A stretch of 64,000 bases of DNA from Agromyces sp. SYSU T00194 (GTDB lineage Bacteria > Actinomycetota > Actinomycetes > Actinomycetales > Microbacteriaceae): assembly GCF_040496035.1 (NCBI RefSeq), contig NZ_JBEPJZ010000001.1:434001-498000 (forward strand). The letters run 5' to 3'. Made by a program: the position numbers and the translations under genes. The notes beneath the pieces were generated by a model, which was not told where the DNA came from, searched no databases, and saw only the letters and a list, made by a program, of their open reading frames with translations. Shown here piece by piece: positions 16,783 through 25,467 of this stretch. Within the stretch, counting starts at the first letter, position 1, and each line of letters opens with the position of its first letter.

Positions 16783-19700
16783 TCAGCCGTCGAGCAGGCC
16801 CCGCAGGTCGTCGGCGGTGAGGGCGGCATGGTCGACGGATGCCCCGGCGCGGTGCTCGCCCGAGGCATCCGCCTCGGCGCCGTCGAGGATCGACGCGACC
16901 AGCTCGCCCTTGCGCGCCTTCAGCGCCATGACCTTGTCCTCGATGGTGTCCTCGGCGACGAGCCGGTAGACCATGACCTGCCGGTCCTGGCCGATGCGGT
17001 GCGCGCGGTCGATCGCCTGCGCCTCGCTGGCCGGATTCCACCACGGGTCGAGCAGGAACACGTAATCGGCCTCGGTGAGGTTCAGCCCGAACCCGCCGGC
17101 CTTCAGCGAGATGCAGAAAACGGATGCCTCGCCCGAGCGGAACCGCGCGATCGCCGCGTCGCGCGCCGCGGACGAGAGCGATCCGTCGAGCCGCGCGAAG
17201 GGCACGCCCTCGGCGCGCAGGCGCGCGGTCACCCGGTCGAGGAACGACGTGAACTGGCTGAAGACGAGCGCGCGGTGCCCCTCGGCCAGCACGTCGGCGA
17301 GCTGCTCGAACAGCGCGTCGAGCTTCGCCGAGCGCATGCCGGCGTGGGCCTCGGCGTCGACCAGGGTCGCGTCGAGCGCGAGCATGCGCAGCAGGGTGAG
17401 CGAGCGGTAGACGATGAACCGCTGGCGGTCGAGGTCGTCGATCAGGCCGAGCAGCTTCTGGCGCTCCCGCTGCAGCGTGACGTCGTAGAGCCGCCGGTGC
17501 GCGGGCTCGAGGGCGACCTGCAGCACCTGCTCCTGCTTCGGCGGCAGCTCGGGCGCGACCTGCTCCTTCGTGCGGCGGAGCACGAGCGGACGGATGCGGC
17601 GGCGCAGCGTCTCGCTCCGCTCGGCGTTGCCGTCCTGCTCGATCGGCCGGCGGTAGCGCTCGTCGAACGCGCGCCGCGACGGGAACAGGCCGGGCGCGAC
17701 CAGCCGCAGGATCGCCCAGAGCTCGGAGAGGTCGTTCTCGATCGGCGTGCCGGTGGCCGCGAGCACGAACGGCGTGCGCAGGTCGGCGGCGGCGCGGTGG
17801 GTCTTCGTCGCCGCGTTCTTGACGAACTGCGCCTCGTCGAGCACGACGCCGCCCCACTCGAGCGCCGCGAACGCGGCGGCGTCGCGACGGAGCACGGCGT
17901 AGGTCGTGACGACCAGGTCGGCGCCTGCCGCCGCACCGGCGAGGGTCGCGCCGCGTCGCCGCTCGGTCGCGGTGACGGCGGCGACGGCGAGGCCGGGCGT
18001 GAAGCGCGCCGCCTCGGCGACCCAGTTCGACGCGACCGACGTGGGCGCGACGACGAGCCAGGGGCGGCGGGGCGCCGTATCCGTACCGGGTGGCGTGCGA
18101 CCGGGCTCGTCGGTCGAGTGCGCGATGAGCGCCAGTGCCTGGGCGGTCTTGCCGAGCCCCATGTCGTCGGCGAGCACCCCGCCGATGCGATGCCGGTGGA
18201 GGAACGCGAGCCAGCGGAACCCGTCGAGCTGGTACGGCCGCAGCGGCAGCGCGACGCCCTCGGGCTGGGGCAGCGGCTCGACGGCGCCGTCGGCGAGCCC
18301 GCGCACGAGCTCGCGCCAGGCGACCGCGGGCGCCGCCTCGTGCGCGAGGTCCTCGAAGTCGGCGACGAGGCTCAGCCGGCTGGCCGGCACCCGCAGGCCG
18401 GTCTCCCACTCGGCGAGCGTGCCGGCCTCGTCGATGAGCTCGCGCAACTCGTCGAGCACGGGCTGGTCGAGCCGCAGGTACGTGCGATCGGGCAGGCGCA
18501 GGCGCTTCCGTCCGAGCGACAGCGCCCGGAAGAGCGGCATGAGCGGCACCTTCCGCCCCGCCACCGTGACGACGAGGCCGAGGTCGAACCAGTCGGCCCT
18601 GTGGGACTCGACCAGCGTGACGGCCAGGTGCGGGGGTTCCGTCACCTCGCGCACGGCCGCGGGGTCGCCGCGGCGCTCGACGCGGAGCCCCGCGATCGGC
18701 GCGAGGTCGGGCAGCACCTCGAGGTCGAACGCGGCCGCATCGTCGCCGCGCAGGATGATCGCGGGCTCGAGGCCCCCGCGATCGGTCGCGTCGGCGATGC
18801 CCGACGACCCGGTCGCGAGCGCCAGGCGCCCCGCCGCGGAACGGCTCAGTACGACGTCGACCGCGCCGAGCACCTCGCCCTCGCGCTCGCGCGCCGGGTC
18901 GGCGAAGTCGTCGTCGGGCGCGTCGAGGGGGCCGGCGCGACCGTCGGCGTGCTCCCATCGCCAGGCGAGCTTCAGCCCGCCGTCGTCGGCGTAGCGCATG
19001 TCGAGCACGAGGGTCGCGGGCGGGATCTCGGGCGGCACGAAGCTGCCGTCGCCGCTGGTGATCACGAGCCTGCGGGCGAGCGCGGGATGGTGGCCGCGCA
19101 CGAACTCGGGCACCTCGTCGGCCGGCACCGTGATGGTGGCGCGGCGGTCGAGCAGGTCGCGCTCGGCCGCGCGGAGGGGTGCCGCGAGCGGCGCGAGGTC
19201 GAGCCTGCCGGCGTCGAGGTCGCAGCGCACCAGGCCGTGGTCGCCGACCGGGCGCACGCCGTCGAGCGGACCCGGCACGCCGTCGAGCTCGAGCGCGGGC
19301 CCGAGCGTCAGGGCCGTCGCGTCCTGCCGGGCGTCGAGCACGATGCGCGCAGCCGCGTGCAGCCGCACGTCGGGCGCGGCATCCGACCCGGCGAGCGCGA
19401 TGCCGAGGCGCGCCGCCTCGTCGAGCAGCGCCCAGAGGAGCGGACTCTCGTAGGCGTCGAGCGTGATCCACGCCGAGCCGTACGGGTTGTAGGTGCCGGG
19501 GTTGCCGCCCTTCAGCAGGGCGAACTGCGCGAACCAGCGCGCCTGGGCCGGGTCGATGCCCGCCCCCTCGCCCTTGTACGCGATGTTCTGCCAGGTCAGG
19601 TCGCCCTTGGCCCAGCCGCCGCGGGCCCCGCGCTGCACGGGTCGCACGGCGATGCGATCGACGGATGCCGCGTCACCGGCCGGCTCGTCGCGGGGACCCT

Positions 19701-19869
19701 GCCACTGGTCGCTCGACCGGCGCAACAGGTGCCGCGGCGCGAACTGCAGGCCCAGCTCGCGCAGGCCCGCGCCCGTCGCGACGGGCGCATCGCCGACCGC
19801 TCCGGCGAGGGCGTCGAGCGACGACCGCCAGTCGCCGCCCGCGCGGGCGGGATCGGGCGGCGTGGGCAT
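16783..19869 (-). CDS. SNF2-family DEAD/DEAH-box helicase
   Basis: A 1028-residue SNF2/HepA-like DNA translocase. The N-terminal ~540 residues hold accessory domains of the bacterial SNF2 type, including a poorly conserved zinc-finger-like start. The ATPase core begins with GVLADDMGLGKT (Walker A Lys near 574), followed by the Walker B DEAQ (Asp near 678) and ATGTPIEND motif III. The C-terminal helicase half contains VFSQFTSFLDR, FCISLKAGGFGLNLTEAD and DPWWNPASEAQAIDRAHRIGQ, the classic motifs V and VI. Such proteins remodel protein-DNA or RNA-polymerase complexes; the specific role in actinobacteria is unclear. It is a single gene with no defence-system neighbour in sight. Confidence 0.9.
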   Translation of the reverse strand: MPTPPDPARAGGDWRSSLDALAGAVGDAPVATGAGLRELGLQFAPRHLLRRSSDQWQGPRDEPAGDAASVDRIAVRPVQRGARGGWAKGDLTWQNIAYKGEGAGIDPAQARWFAQFALLKGGNPGTYNPYGSAWITLDAYESPLLWALLDEAARLGIALAGSDAAPDVRLHAAARIVLDARQDATALTLGPALELDGVPGPLDGVRPVGDHGLVRCDLDAGRLDLAPLAAPLRAAERDLLDRRATITVPADEVPEFVRGHHPALARRLVITSGDGSFVPPEIPPATLVLDMRYADDGGLKLAWRWEHADGRAGPLDAPDDDFADPAREREGEVLGAVDVVLSRSAAGRLALATGSSGIADATDRGGLEPAIILRGDDAAAFDLEVLPDLAPIAGLRVERRGDPAAVREVTEPPHLAVTLVESHRADWFDLGLVVTVAGRKVPLMPLFRALSLGRKRLRLPDRTYLRLDQPVLDELRELIDEAGTLAEWETGLRVPASRLSLVADFEDLAHEAAPAVAWRELVRGLADGAVEPLPQPEGVALPLRPYQLDGFRWLAFLHRHRIGGVLADDMGLGKTAQALALIAHSTDEPGRTPPGTDTAPRRPWLVVAPTSVASNWVAEAARFTPGLAVAAVTATERRRGATLAGAAAGADLVVTTYAVLRRDAAAFAALEWGGVVLDEAQFVKNAATKTHRAAADLRTPFVLAATGTPIENDLSELWAILRLVAPGLFPSRRAFDERYRRPIEQDGNAERSETLRRRIRPLVLRRTKEQVAPELPPKQEQVLQVALEPAHRRLYDVTLQRERQKLLGLIDDLDRQRFIVYRSLTLLRMLALDATLVDAEAHAGMRSAKLDALFEQLADVLAEGHRALVFSQFTSFLDRVTARLRAEGVPFARLDGSLSSAARDAAIARFRSGEASVFCISLKAGGFGLNLTEADYVFLLDPWWNPASEAQAIDRAHRIGQDRQVMVYRLVAEDTIEDKVMALKARKGELVASILDGAEADASGEHRAGASVDHAALTADDLRGLLDG

Positions 19870-19890
19870 GCGACCATGCTCGCACGGGCG

Positions 19891-19908
19891 GCCGACGCCG
19901 CCGTCGGC
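19891..19908. terminator. Hairpin after the kinase/flavoprotein operon
   Basis: A 7-bp perfect inverted repeat (19891-19897 with 19902-19908) with a 4-nt loop lies in the 46 bp between the stop of the response-regulator flavoprotein gene and the SNF2 start. Both genes read leftwards, so it probably separates the two transcripts. Confidence 0.45.
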
Positions 19909-19915
19909 GGGCCCG

Positions 19916-21577
19916 TCAGACCGTCTCGAGGTACTTGTGCACGAGGCTCACCGCGACCGCACCCTGGCCCACCGCGGAGGCGACCCGGCGCACCACGTCG
20001 TGGCGCACGTCGCCCGCGGCGAAGATGCCCGGCACGCTCGTCTCGAGGATCATCGGGTCGCGCGGCAGCGTCCAGCCGCGCGGTCGTCGGTGGTCGCCGA
20101 GGAGGTCCTGGCCGGTGAGCACGAACCCCTGCTCGTTGACCTCGACGATGTCGCGCACCACGTCGCTGCCGGGCACCGCCCCGATGAACGCGAACATCGC
20201 GTCGGCGGGCAGCTCCACCGTGGCATCCGTCGCCCGGTCGTGCACCGCGACCGAGGTCAGGCGGTCGTCGCCGGACAGGGAGGCGACCTCGCTGTGCGGG
20301 CGCACCGTGATGTTCGCGGTCGCCTCGATCTGGTCGATGAGGTACTGCGACATGCTCGCGGCCAGCGACTCGCCGCGCACGAGGATGGTCACCTCGGCGG
20401 CGAACCGCGACAGGTACATCGCCCCCTGGCCCGCCGAGTTCGCGCCGCCCACGACGACCACGCGGCATCCGGTGTAGCTCACGGCCTCGGACGCCGCGGC
20501 GCCGTAGTAGACCGAGCCGCCGAGCAGCCGCTCCTCCCCCGGCACGCCGAGCCGGCGCACCTCGACACCGGTCGCAACCAGCAGCGCCTGGCAGCGCAGT
20601 TCGCTGCCGTCGTCGAGCGTCACGACCTTGTACGAGCCGTCGACGCGCACCCGCGTGACCTCCTGCGCGGAGAGGATCTCGGCGCCGAGGCGCTTGGCCT
20701 GCGTCGCCGCTCGGCGGGCGAGGTCGGCGCCCGAGATGCCGTTCGGGAAGCCGAGGTAGTTCTCGATGCGCGAACTGGTGCCGGCCTGGCCGCCCGGCAC
20801 CTCGCGCTCGACCACCGCGGTGCGCAGGCCCTCGGATGCCCCGTAGACCGCCGCCGCCAGCCCGGCGGGCCCCGCCCCGATCACGATCAGGTCGTAGAAC
20901 GGCTGGAGCGCCGGCGCGCGGATGCCGACCTTCTCGGCCAGCTCGTGCAGGTCGGGGTCGACGAGCACCAGGCCGTCGGGCAGCAGGACGACCGGCAGCT
21001 TCGCGTGGCCGTCGCCGAGCGCCTCGACCATCGCCCGCGCGCCCTCGTTCTTCTCGACATCGAGCCACTCGTACGGCGTCTGGCTGCGGGCGAGCAGGTC
21101 CTTCACGGCGTGCGAGCCCGGCGACCAGCGCGTGCCCACCACGCGGATGCCGTCGTACGGGATCGCCGCGCTCGCCCGCCAGTCGTCGAGCAGGTCGTCG
21201 AGCACCGGGTAGAGCCGCTCCTCGGGCGGGTCCCACGGCTTCAGCAGGTAGTAGTCGAGGTTGATCGCGTTGATGCTCGTGATCGCCGCGTCGGTGTCGG
21301 CGTACGCGGTGAGCAGCACGCGACGGGCCTGGGGCGCGTGCACGAGCGCCTTCGCGAGGAACTCGGTTCCGGTCATGCCGGGCATGCGCTGGTCGACCAC
21401 GAACAGCGCGATCGGCGTGCCACGGCGCTGGTACTCCTGCACGGCCTCCAGCGCCTCCTGGCCCGACGAGGCCTGCGCGACGCGGTAGTCGCGCCGGTAC
21501 CGCGCCTGCAGGTCGCGGGCGATCGCGTTCAGCACCTGGGGCTCGTCGTCGACGGCGAGGATCACGGGCTTGGCCAT
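19916..21577 (-). CDS. Response regulator fused to thioredoxin-reductase-like flavoprotein
   Basis: A 553-residue three-part protein. Residues 1-135 are a receiver domain with acidic pair D10-D11, phospho-acceptor D62, T90 and K113. Residues 143-220 resemble a glutaredoxin/thioredoxin fold, but the active site reads WSPGS (151-155) with no cysteine. Residues 228-553 are a thioredoxin-reductase-like flavoprotein with FAD motif GAGPAG (234-239), NADPH motif GGANSAGQG (377-385) and GIFAAGD near the C-terminus. Where reductases carry CxxC it reads SVYYGAA (355-361), so the redox cysteines are missing. The fusion type is known in databases as 'fused response regulator/thioredoxin-disulfide reductase'. 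The histidine kinase gene lies two bases upstream in the same operon. Inferred: kinase-controlled NADPH oxidase or redox sensor. Confidence 0.88.
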   Translation of the reverse strand: MAKPVILAVDDEPQVLNAIARDLQARYRRDYRVAQASSGQEALEAVQEYQRRGTPIALFVVDQRMPGMTGTEFLAKALVHAPQARRVLLTAYADTDAAITSINAINLDYYLLKPWDPPEERLYPVLDDLLDDWRASAAIPYDGIRVVGTRWSPGSHAVKDLLARSQTPYEWLDVEKNEGARAMVEALGDGHAKLPVVLLPDGLVLVDPDLHELAEKVGIRAPALQPFYDLIVIGAGPAGLAAAVYGASEGLRTAVVEREVPGGQAGTSSRIENYLGFPNGISGADLARRAATQAKRLGAEILSAQEVTRVRVDGSYKVVTLDDGSELRCQALLVATGVEVRRLGVPGEERLLGGSVYYGAAASEAVSYTGCRVVVVGGANSAGQGAMYLSRFAAEVTILVRGESLAASMSQYLIDQIEATANITVRPHSEVASLSGDDRLTSVAVHDRATDATVELPADAMFAFIGAVPGSDVVRDIVEVNEQGFVLTGQDLLGDHRRPRGWTLPRDPMILETSVPGIFAAGDVRHDVVRRVASAVGQGAVAVSLVHKYLETV

Positions 21578-21579
21578 GC

Positions 21580-23832
21580 TCACGCCTCCGCGGGGGCGGC
21601 CGACTGGTCGGCCGTCGGGTCGACGTCGAGCGGCAGGCGCACCGTGAAGCAGGTGCGGCCGGGGCGCGAGGCGACGGTGAACTGGCCGCCGTGCTTCTTC
21701 ACGATGATGTTGCGCGAGATGTTCAGGCCGAGCCCGGTGCCCTGACCCGGGGGCTTGGTCGTGAAGAACGGGTCGAAGACCTTCGACACCACCTCGTCGG
21801 GGATGCCCGGGCCGTCGTCCTCGAACTGCACCTCGACGCAGTCGCCCGAGCGCCGGGCGCGCACGATGAGCGTGCCCTGCCCGCCCATCGCGTCGATCGC
21901 GTTGTCGATGAGGTTCGTCCAGACCTGGTTGAGCTCGCTCGCATACGCCTGGATGGTCGGCAGCTGCTCGTCGTACTCCTTGACCACCTGCACCCCGCCC
22001 TTGAGCTTGTTGTGCAGGATGATCAGCGTGTTGTCGAGGCCGTGGCGCACGTCGACGTCCTGCACCGGTGCCTGGTCCATGTAGGTGTAGGTCTTCATGG
22101 CCTTCACGAGCTCGACGATGCGATGGGTGCCGATCGCGATCTCCGACAGCAGGTTGTAGATCAGGTACTTCAGGCCGAGCCACTCGACGACGACCGCGAG
22201 CTCCTCGCGCGAGAAGGAGCCGCAGAGCTCGTCGAGCTGGCGGCTCGTGAGCCCGAGCGCGACGAGTGCGGGGGCGAGGTCGCCGACCGACTTCGCACCG
22301 AGGTCGTCGAGCCAGTCCTCGAACTCGTCCTCGCGGTCGCCGCGCTCGACCGCGGAGAGCTGGGCCGGCTCGCGCGCACCGGCCTCGGCCAGGTGGTCGA
22401 GCTCGCTCAGCTTGTCGATCTGGCTGTCGTAGAGCCCGAGCCGCCCGAGCTCCAGCTGCGCGTCCTGGAGCTTCGCGAACACCGCCATCGCCTGGGCGGC
22501 GCCGCGCTGCGCCGATGACGCCGGGTTGTTCAGCTCGTGCGCCATGCCGGCGCTCAGCTTGCCGAGCGAGGCCATCTTCTCCTGCAGGATGAGCTGGTCC
22601 TGCATCGTGCTGATCTGCTCGAGCGTCTCCTGCAGCGCATCGTTCTTGCCGCGCAGCTCCTCGCCCTTCTCGCGGAGCTCCTGCTCGCTGCGCTTCAGCG
22701 CCTCCTCCGCCGCCTTGCGCTCGGCGATGTCGCGGATGATGCCCGTGTAGTAGCGGTCGTCGCGCACCGTCCAGGTCGACAGCGACAGCTCGATCGGGAT
22801 CTGCACGCCCGCCTTCGTGCGCGCGGCGAGCTCGACGGTGGTACCGATCACGTGCGCCTCGCCGGTCTCGGTGAAGCGCGCCATGCCGGCCCGGTGCAGC
22901 TCGTGGTACTCGGGCGGGATGATCAGCTCCAGCCGCTGCCCGACGGCCTCCTCCTCGGTGTAGCCGAGGATGTGGGTCGCTGCCGAGTTCCACGACACGA
23001 TGTTGCCCACGTGATCGGCCGAGATGATGGCGTCGATGGCCGACTCGGTGACCGACCGGAACTTCTGCTCGGCCTGCTTGCGCTCGCTGATGTCGCGGAT
23101 GATGCCCGTGTAGTAGCGGTCCTCGTCGAGGAACCAGGTCGCGAGCGACAGTTCGACGGGGAACTCGCTGCCGTCGGCACGGATCGCCGCGAGCTCGACC
23201 GTCGTGCCGATCACGTGGGTCGGCCCGCCGCCGGTCACGCGCGCGATGCCCGTGCGGTGCCCCTCGTGGAAGCGCTCGGGGATGATCATCTCGAGCCGCT
23301 GTCCGATCGCCTCGTCCTCGGTGTGGCCGAAGAGGGCACGGGCCGCGCTGTTCCAGCTGCGGATGATGCCGGTCGAGTCGGCCGAGATGATGGCGTCGAT
23401 CGCCGACTCCATGACCGAGCGGAACTTCGCCTCCGACTCCCGCAGCGCCATGCGCACCTTCGAGACCGTGACCTGGCGCTCGATGCGCGCCAGCACCTCG
23501 AGCGCGTCGAACGGGGTCGTGATGAGGTCGTCGCCGACCTCGAGGCCGCGCACGCGCGACTCCACGTCGGCGTCGCCGGCGACGAAGATCACGGGGATGT
23601 CCCGGACCTCCTCCGTGCGCCGGTGCTCGGTCACGAGCGTGAACGGGTCGGTCTCCTCGAGCGCGGCGTCGACCACGATGAGGTCCGGATGCCGCGCGAG
23701 CACCTGGCGCAGGTGCTCCCGCTCGCCGTCGGTGGCGACGACCTGGTACTGGTCCTCGCCGAGCACCACGCTCAGCTGGCCGATGACCCCGGCGTCGTCG
23801 GAGACGATCAGGATGAGACCGCGATCGGGCAC
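21580..23832 (-). CDS. Hybrid sensor histidine kinase with receiver and two PAS domains
   Basis: A 750-residue cytoplasmic kinase with no membrane span. The order is: receiver domain (residues 1-125, acceptor D55); two tandem PAS/PAC domains (about 133-257 and 258-378) that are near-copies of each other, each ending YYTGIIRDI-x-ERK; a coiled coil (about 378-420); and a dimerisation region with phospho-acceptor His432 in MAHELNNP. An unusually long insertion of about 110 residues then precedes the ATPase domain with the N-box (NQVWTNLIDNAIDA) and G-boxes (DDGPGIPD, GQGTGLGLNI). It would phosphorylate the receiver of the flavoprotein encoded two bases downstream. PAS domains suggest sensing of a small molecule or redox cue. 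Confidence 0.92.
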   Translation of the reverse strand: MPDRGLILIVSDDAGVIGQLSVVLGEDQYQVVATDGEREHLRQVLARHPDLIVVDAALEETDPFTLVTEHRRTEEVRDIPVIFVAGDADVESRVRGLEVGDDLITTPFDALEVLARIERQVTVSKVRMALRESEAKFRSVMESAIDAIISADSTGIIRSWNSAARALFGHTEDEAIGQRLEMIIPERFHEGHRTGIARVTGGGPTHVIGTTVELAAIRADGSEFPVELSLATWFLDEDRYYTGIIRDISERKQAEQKFRSVTESAIDAIISADHVGNIVSWNSAATHILGYTEEEAVGQRLELIIPPEYHELHRAGMARFTETGEAHVIGTTVELAARTKAGVQIPIELSLSTWTVRDDRYYTGIIRDIAERKAAEEALKRSEQELREKGEELRGKNDALQETLEQISTMQDQLILQEKMASLGKLSAGMAHELNNPASSAQRGAAQAMAVFAKLQDAQLELGRLGLYDSQIDKLSELDHLAEAGAREPAQLSAVERGDREDEFEDWLDDLGAKSVGDLAPALVALGLTSRQLDELCGSFSREELAVVVEWLGLKYLIYNLLSEIAIGTHRIVELVKAMKTYTYMDQAPVQDVDVRHGLDNTLIILHNKLKGGVQVVKEYDEQLPTIQAYASELNQVWTNLIDNAIDAMGGQGTLIVRARRSGDCVEVQFEDDGPGIPDEVVSKVFDPFFTTKPPGQGTGLGLNISRNIIVKKHGGQFTVASRPGRTCFTVRLPLDVDPTADQSAAPAEA

Positions 23833-23971
23833 GCTGGCCCCTTTCTCTGCGACGGCGCACGGCGGAGCGCTCCATCGTCAGGGTAGCCATGCCCGAGCAG
23901 CGGAGGCCAGCACCCGTGCGGGGGACGCCGCCGACGGAATGCCGCAGGCGCCGAGCCGGTCGCAGCCGAGC

Positions 23972-24157
23972 ATCACGACGTTCGGCATCATCGGAGCAGG
24001 CGGGATCGGCAGCCGGGTGGGTGGCACGGGCGGTGCTGCCCTGCGGGCGGCGGCGCGCCCGCGCCGCCCGAACGCGGGAAGGTCGGCTCAATCAGGCCGG
24101 GCCGGGCCCGTCCAGGCAGTCTGCGACGTCGTGATCGTGAGAAGATCAGATCTATGA
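23972..24157 (+). pseudogene. Possible remnant of an F420-dependent-reductase-like Rossmann gene
   Basis: The 321 bp between the kinase gene and the mutarotase gene holds no intact gene. From 23972 one frame reads ITTFGIIGAGGIGSR, which looks like the first strand and glycine motif of an NADPH:F420 reductase-type protein whose start codon has become ATC. After about 17 residues the similarity is lost. Near the end CDVVIV again resembles the second strand of such proteins. I read this as a decayed, internally deleted gene fragment. Chance similarity in GC-rich DNA is possible. Confidence 0.3.
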
Positions 24158-24504
24158 CGTCAACGACGATGCGAGTCGCCCTCCACTCGACGGTGCGCGA
24201 CGGCTACCGCGCCGCACACGCCACGATCCCCGAGGACCTGGTGGACACGTTCGCCCGCGTGGGGATCCGGGAGTGGACCATCTGGGGCTCGGGCGACCGC
24301 ATGTTCCACCTCGTCGAGTGCGACGACTGGGACGCCGCGATGGCCGCGCTCGACGGCGACCCGGCGAACGCGCGCTGGCAGGCCGAGATCGGCCCGTTCG
24401 TGGAGCTCTACCGCGACGGGGCAGGCGAGCCGGGCTTCGTGCCGCTCGACGAGGTCTGGGACCTCGGTCGCCAGCGCGCCGCGCGCGCCGCGGGGCAGGC
24501 GTGA
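24154..24504 (+). CDS. L-rhamnose/L-fucose mutarotase
   Basis: A 116-residue protein of the RhaM (DUF718) mutarotase family, which interconverts the alpha and beta anomers of 6-deoxyhexoses. Typical features are MRVALHSTVRDGY near the start and IREWTIWGSGDRMFHLVE (38-55). Its stop overlaps the start of the L-fuconolactonase (GTGA), so in this setting the substrate is probably L-fucose rather than L-rhamnose. No rhamnose genes are present. Directly before the ATG is a perfect palindrome AGATCAGATCT (24143-24153), which overlaps the ribosome-site region and may be regulatory. Confidence 0.85.
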   Translation: MTSTTMRVALHSTVRDGYRAAHATIPEDLVDTFARVGIREWTIWGSGDRMFHLVECDDWDAAMAALDGDPANARWQAEIGPFVELYRDGAGEPGFVPLDEVWDLGRQRAARAAGQA

Positions 24505-25364
24505 GCGGGGCATCCGGCGCCCCCTCGGGGCTGATCGACGCGCACGTCCACGTGTGGGACCCCGCCCTGCACCGCTACGACTGGCTCGACGGCCTGGAGA
24601 TCCACCGTCGGATGCCGCCGGCCGACGTCGACCGCGCCGACGGCGCCACGACGGGCATGGTCTTCGTGCAGGCGGGCGCCGCGCGCCAGGACGCCCTCGC
24701 AGAGGCGCGCTGGGTCGCGGCCGCCGACTGGCCCGAGCTCGTCGCGATCGTCGCCGACGCCGACCTGCTCGCTCCGCCGGACGCCCTCGGCGCGCACCTC
24801 GACGCGCTCGCCGCGGTGCCGAAGGTCGTGGGCGTCCGGGACAACCTGCAGGACGAGCCCGTCGAGGCCTTCCCCGACCGTGCGGCCGGCCTGGCCGAGC
24901 TCGGCCGGCGCGGGCTCACGTTCGACGCCTGCATCCGCCACGGCCAGCTGCCCGCGCTCGTCGACCTGCTCGCCGCCGCCCCGGAGACGACGGTCGTGCT
25001 CGACCACCTCGGCAAGCCGCCGATCGATGCGGGCATCGACTCGCCCGAGGGACGCGCCTGGTCGGCCGGGATCGGCCGGCTCGCCGAGCGGCCGCGCACC
25101 TTCGCGAAGCTCTCGGGCCTGACCGCCGAGACGGCCGACGCCGACGCCTTCGCTCGGCACGCCGACGCGTTCATCGACCGCGTGCTCGACGCGTTCGGCC
25201 CCGAGCGCACCATGGTGGGCAGCGACTGGCCCGTGAGCGCCACCTTCGGCGTCGGCGGCCCGTTCGCCGACTGGGTCGCGCGGGTGCGCACACGCGTCGG
25301 CGCGGGCGACTGGGCGCACGTCGCGACGGGCAGCGCGGGCCGCGCCTACCTCGGCGGCGCCTGA
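24501..25364 (+). CDS. Amidohydrolase-family L-fuconolactonase
   Basis: A 287-residue metal-dependent hydrolase of the amidohydrolase-2 family. It begins with the metal-binding IDAHVHVWDP (near residues 12-21) and has VLDHLGKPP near 170 and MVGSDWPVS (near 240), all typical of sugar lactonases in this family. It would open L-fucono-1,5-lactone (and L-galactono-lactone) to L-fuconate, the second step of the oxidative fucose route. The GTG start lies in the stop of the mutarotase gene. The pair forms its own operon, separate from the other fucose genes 16-22 kb away, ending at a bidirectional hairpin. Confidence 0.83.
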   Translation: MSGASGAPSGLIDAHVHVWDPALHRYDWLDGLEIHRRMPPADVDRADGATTGMVFVQAGAARQDALAEARWVAAADWPELVAIVADADLLAPPDALGAHLDALAAVPKVVGVRDNLQDEPVEAFPDRAAGLAELGRRGLTFDACIRHGQLPALVDLLAAAPETTVVLDHLGKPPIDAGIDSPEGRAWSAGIGRLAERPRTFAKLSGLTAETADADAFARHADAFIDRVLDAFGPERTMVGSDWPVSATFGVGGPFADWVARVRTRVGAGDWAHVATGSAGRAYLGGA

Positions 25365-25379
25365 GCCGCCACGGGCGCG

Positions 25380-25406
25380 CCCCGGGCGGTGCGGAACCGC
25401 CCGGGG
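25380..25406. terminator. Bidirectional hairpin between convergent operons
   Basis: A perfect 11-bp GC stem (25380-25390 with 25396-25406) and 5-nt loop lie between the fuconolactonase stop and the aldehyde dehydrogenase stop, which face each other. Confidence 0.7.
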
Positions 25407-25467
25407 ACGCCCCGCGGGCGGCGCCCGCCCGGGAGTCGGGTCGACCGGACGAGCGCCTGATCGGATG

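Noticed and set aside
15092..19471. A 1459-codon open frame on the minus strand
   Set aside because: Only its last 155 codons form a recognisable protein; the rest is an Arg/Ala/Gly-rich shadow of the SNF2 helicase and neighbouring genes in another frame.
16783..19869. The SNF2 helicase as part of a phage-defence system
   Set aside because: Neighbours are a Pro-rich membrane protein and a two-component unit; no nuclease, methylase or other defence gene is nearby.
15910..20118. A 1402-codon plus-strand frame across the SNF2 gene
   Set aside because: Antisense shadow typical of very GC-rich DNA; the SNF2 motifs are on the other strand.
23889..24134. An 81-codon plus-strand frame in the intergenic region before the mutarotase
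   Set aside because: Arg/Ala/Ser/Pro-rich composition, no ribosome site, and codon use unlike the real genes.
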